DNA from: Rhodobacteraceae bacterium LMO-JJ12
Lineage (GTDB): Bacteria; Pseudomonadota; Alphaproteobacteria; Rhodobacterales; Rhodobacteraceae
DNA: 64,000 nucleotides
Assembly: GCA_021555075.1 (NCBI GenBank)
Contig: JAKGBX010000001.1
Span: forward strand, 310,001-374,000
Direction: 5' to 3'
Each line of letters begins with the position of its first letter. The first letter of the stretch is position 1. Below the pieces are notes generated by a model that was given only the letters and a program-made list of their open reading frames with translations, was not told the DNA's origin and ran no database searches. Positions 62,864-64,000 of the stretch are shown here, piece after piece. A program made the translations under genes and the position numbers.

Positions 62864-62939
62864 TGGTGTGGTCCTTTTGAAAATGGGGAAAGGTTCGGGG
62901 GCGCGCTGTGGCGACCCCGGAAACTTGGTGAGATAGCGA

Positions 62940-64000
62940 TCAGGACTGGGCCGAGATTTCCGACTCAAACGCCCATTCGAGCCAAGGCATCAACGCCGCT
63001 ACGTCAGCGGTTTCAACCGTGCCGCCGCACCAGATGCGCAGGCCCGCAGGGGCATCGCGATAGGCCCCGATGTCGAGCGCGACACCTTCGTTTTCAAGGC
63101 GTTTTGCAACGGCTTTGGCGAAAGCGGCGCCGTCTTTGATACGCGCGTCGGTGAATTTGAGGCACACAGAGGTGTTCGACATGGTCGCCGGATCAAGCGC
63201 TAGAAAGTCGATCCAATCATGCATTTCAACGAAATCGGCAATCGCTTTGGTGTTGGCGTTGGCGCGACCAATCAGGCCTTTGAGGCCACCGACCGAGCGG
63301 GCCCAATCGAGCGCGACGAGGTAATCTTCGACCGCGAGCATCGAGGGGGTGTTGATGGTGGCGCCGGTGAAGATGCCATCAATCAGCTTGCCACCTTTGG
63401 TAAGGCGGAAAATCTTGGGCAGGGGCCAAGGCGGGGTGTAGCTTTCCAGCCGTTCAACCGCGCGCGGGCTGAGGATCAGCATGCCGTGGGCCGCTTCGCC
63501 GCCCAGCACTTTTTGCCAAGAGAAGGTGGTCACATCGAGCTTGTCCCAAGGCAGATCCTGCGCGAAGGCCGCCGAGGTGGCGTCGCAGATGGTCAGCCCT
63601 TCGCGATCCGCCGCGATCCAGTCGCCATTCGGGACGCGCACGCCAGAGGTGGTGCCGTTCCACGTAAAGACGACATCATTGGCAAAATCGACCGAAGCGA
63701 GATCAGGCAGTTCGCCGTAGTCGGCGGTTTTGATTACGGCGTCGAGTTTGAGTTGTTTGGCAACATCGGTGACCCAGCCAGAACCGAAGCTTTCCCACGC
63801 CAGCATTTCAACGCCACGCGCGCCAAGCATCGACCACATGGCCATTTCTACGGCGCCGGTATCAGAGGCGGGCACGATGCCGATTTTGTAGTCGGCGGGG
63901 ATGCCGAGCACCTCACGCGTGCCTTCGATCGCGTCCTTGAGCTTGGCCTTGCCGATGGCGGCACGGTGCGAACGGCCAAGGGCGGCGTCCGAAAGCTTAT
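62940..64000 (-). CDS. serC: Phosphoserine aminotransferase, 5' end beyond window
   Basis: The frame is open past position 64000 with sequence [20 protein letters not shown] before [10 protein letters not shown], so the visible 353 codons lack only the N-terminus (about 35 residues). The PLP-binding Lys is in [15 protein letters not shown], and [20 protein letters not shown] with [10 protein letters not shown] are typical of the long alphaproteobacterial SerC. It converts 3-phosphohydroxypyruvate and glutamate to phosphoserine, the step after SerA, which lies downstream on the same strand. Confidence 0.95.
   Translation of the reverse strand, partial: KLSDAALGRSHRAAIGKAKLKDAIEGTREVLGIPADYKIGIVPASDTGAVEMAMWSMLGARGVEMLAWESFGSGWVTDVAKQLKLDAVIKTADYGELPDLASVDFANDVVFTWNGTTSGVRVPNGDWIAADREGLTICDATSAAFAQDLPWDKLDVTTFSWQKVLGGEAAHGMLILSPRAVERLESYTPPWPLPKIFRLTKGGKLIDGIFTGATINTPSMLAVEDYLVALDWARSVGGLKGLIGRANANTKAIADFVEMHDWIDFLALDPATMSNTSVCLKFTDARIKDGAAFAKAVAKRLENEGVALDIGAYRDAPAGLRIWCGGTVETADVAALMPWLEWAFESEISAQS

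Overview
The window is a gene-dense, high-GC chromosomal segment that looks like an alphaproteobacterium of the Rhodobacteraceae (Roseobacter group). The basis is the gene content rather than a computed tree: motB followed by flgE, FNR-type and NsrR-type regulators with NnrS, an anaerobic ubiquinone operon ubiT-ubiU-ubiV, an RTX protein, AlkB, and serC-serA. I see no rRNA, CRISPR array, prophage or insertion sequence.

Layout. 1-3000: flagellar genes (partial flgE, motB), a LacI-type regulator and a tRNA-Arg(CCT). 3200-11000: a surface/secretion region with a TbpB-like lipoprotein and its Slam-type outer-membrane translocon, a NarL-type two-component system, and a divergent 817-residue RTX protein. 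11200-24450: a low-oxygen and nitric-oxide region. It holds an FNR-like regulator, a P450-alkB pair, ubiT-ubiU-ubiV-DUF2478, ubiD-ubiX, nsrR, a group III truncated haemoglobin, a di-iron hemerythrin protein, nitronate monooxygenase, 5-formyl-THF cyclo-ligase and nnrS. Two FNR-type half-site pairs and one near-perfect operator lie in its divergent promoters. 24500-32800: penicillin-acylase-like hydrolase, M20 amidohydrolase, a small secreted protein, exopolysaccharide genes (sugar transferase, epimerase, Wza-like export lipoprotein) and a metallophosphatase. 33250-45100: thiolase, pbpC with a giant alpha-2-macroglobulin, a hybrid kinase and yaaA. 45100-53000: recQ, yggT, a UMF1-type transporter, mepA, a phytase-like protein, yhhQ, a structured leader/sRNA with an 18-codon ORF in front of arfB, and an orphan integrase-N-domain protein. 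53000-64000: NAD salvage (pncB, pncA) around a hybrid kinase, trhO, a SsuA/ThiY-type ABC transporter, serA and partial serC.

How the parts work together. The 11-24 kb block is coherent: FNR and NsrR would switch the cell to O2-independent ubiquinone synthesis and NO defence when oxygen falls and denitrification intermediates appear. The least explained element is at 51503-51730. A perfect 11-bp helix would pair the Shine-Dalgarno of a tiny ORF with a copy of the 16S rRNA anti-SD tail, followed by a strong terminator and then the ribosome-rescue gene arfB.

Limits. All calls come from reading translated sequence and motifs by eye; no database search or folding program was run. Start codons were adjusted where an upstream in-frame extension lacked protein-like character or a better ribosome-binding site was visible.
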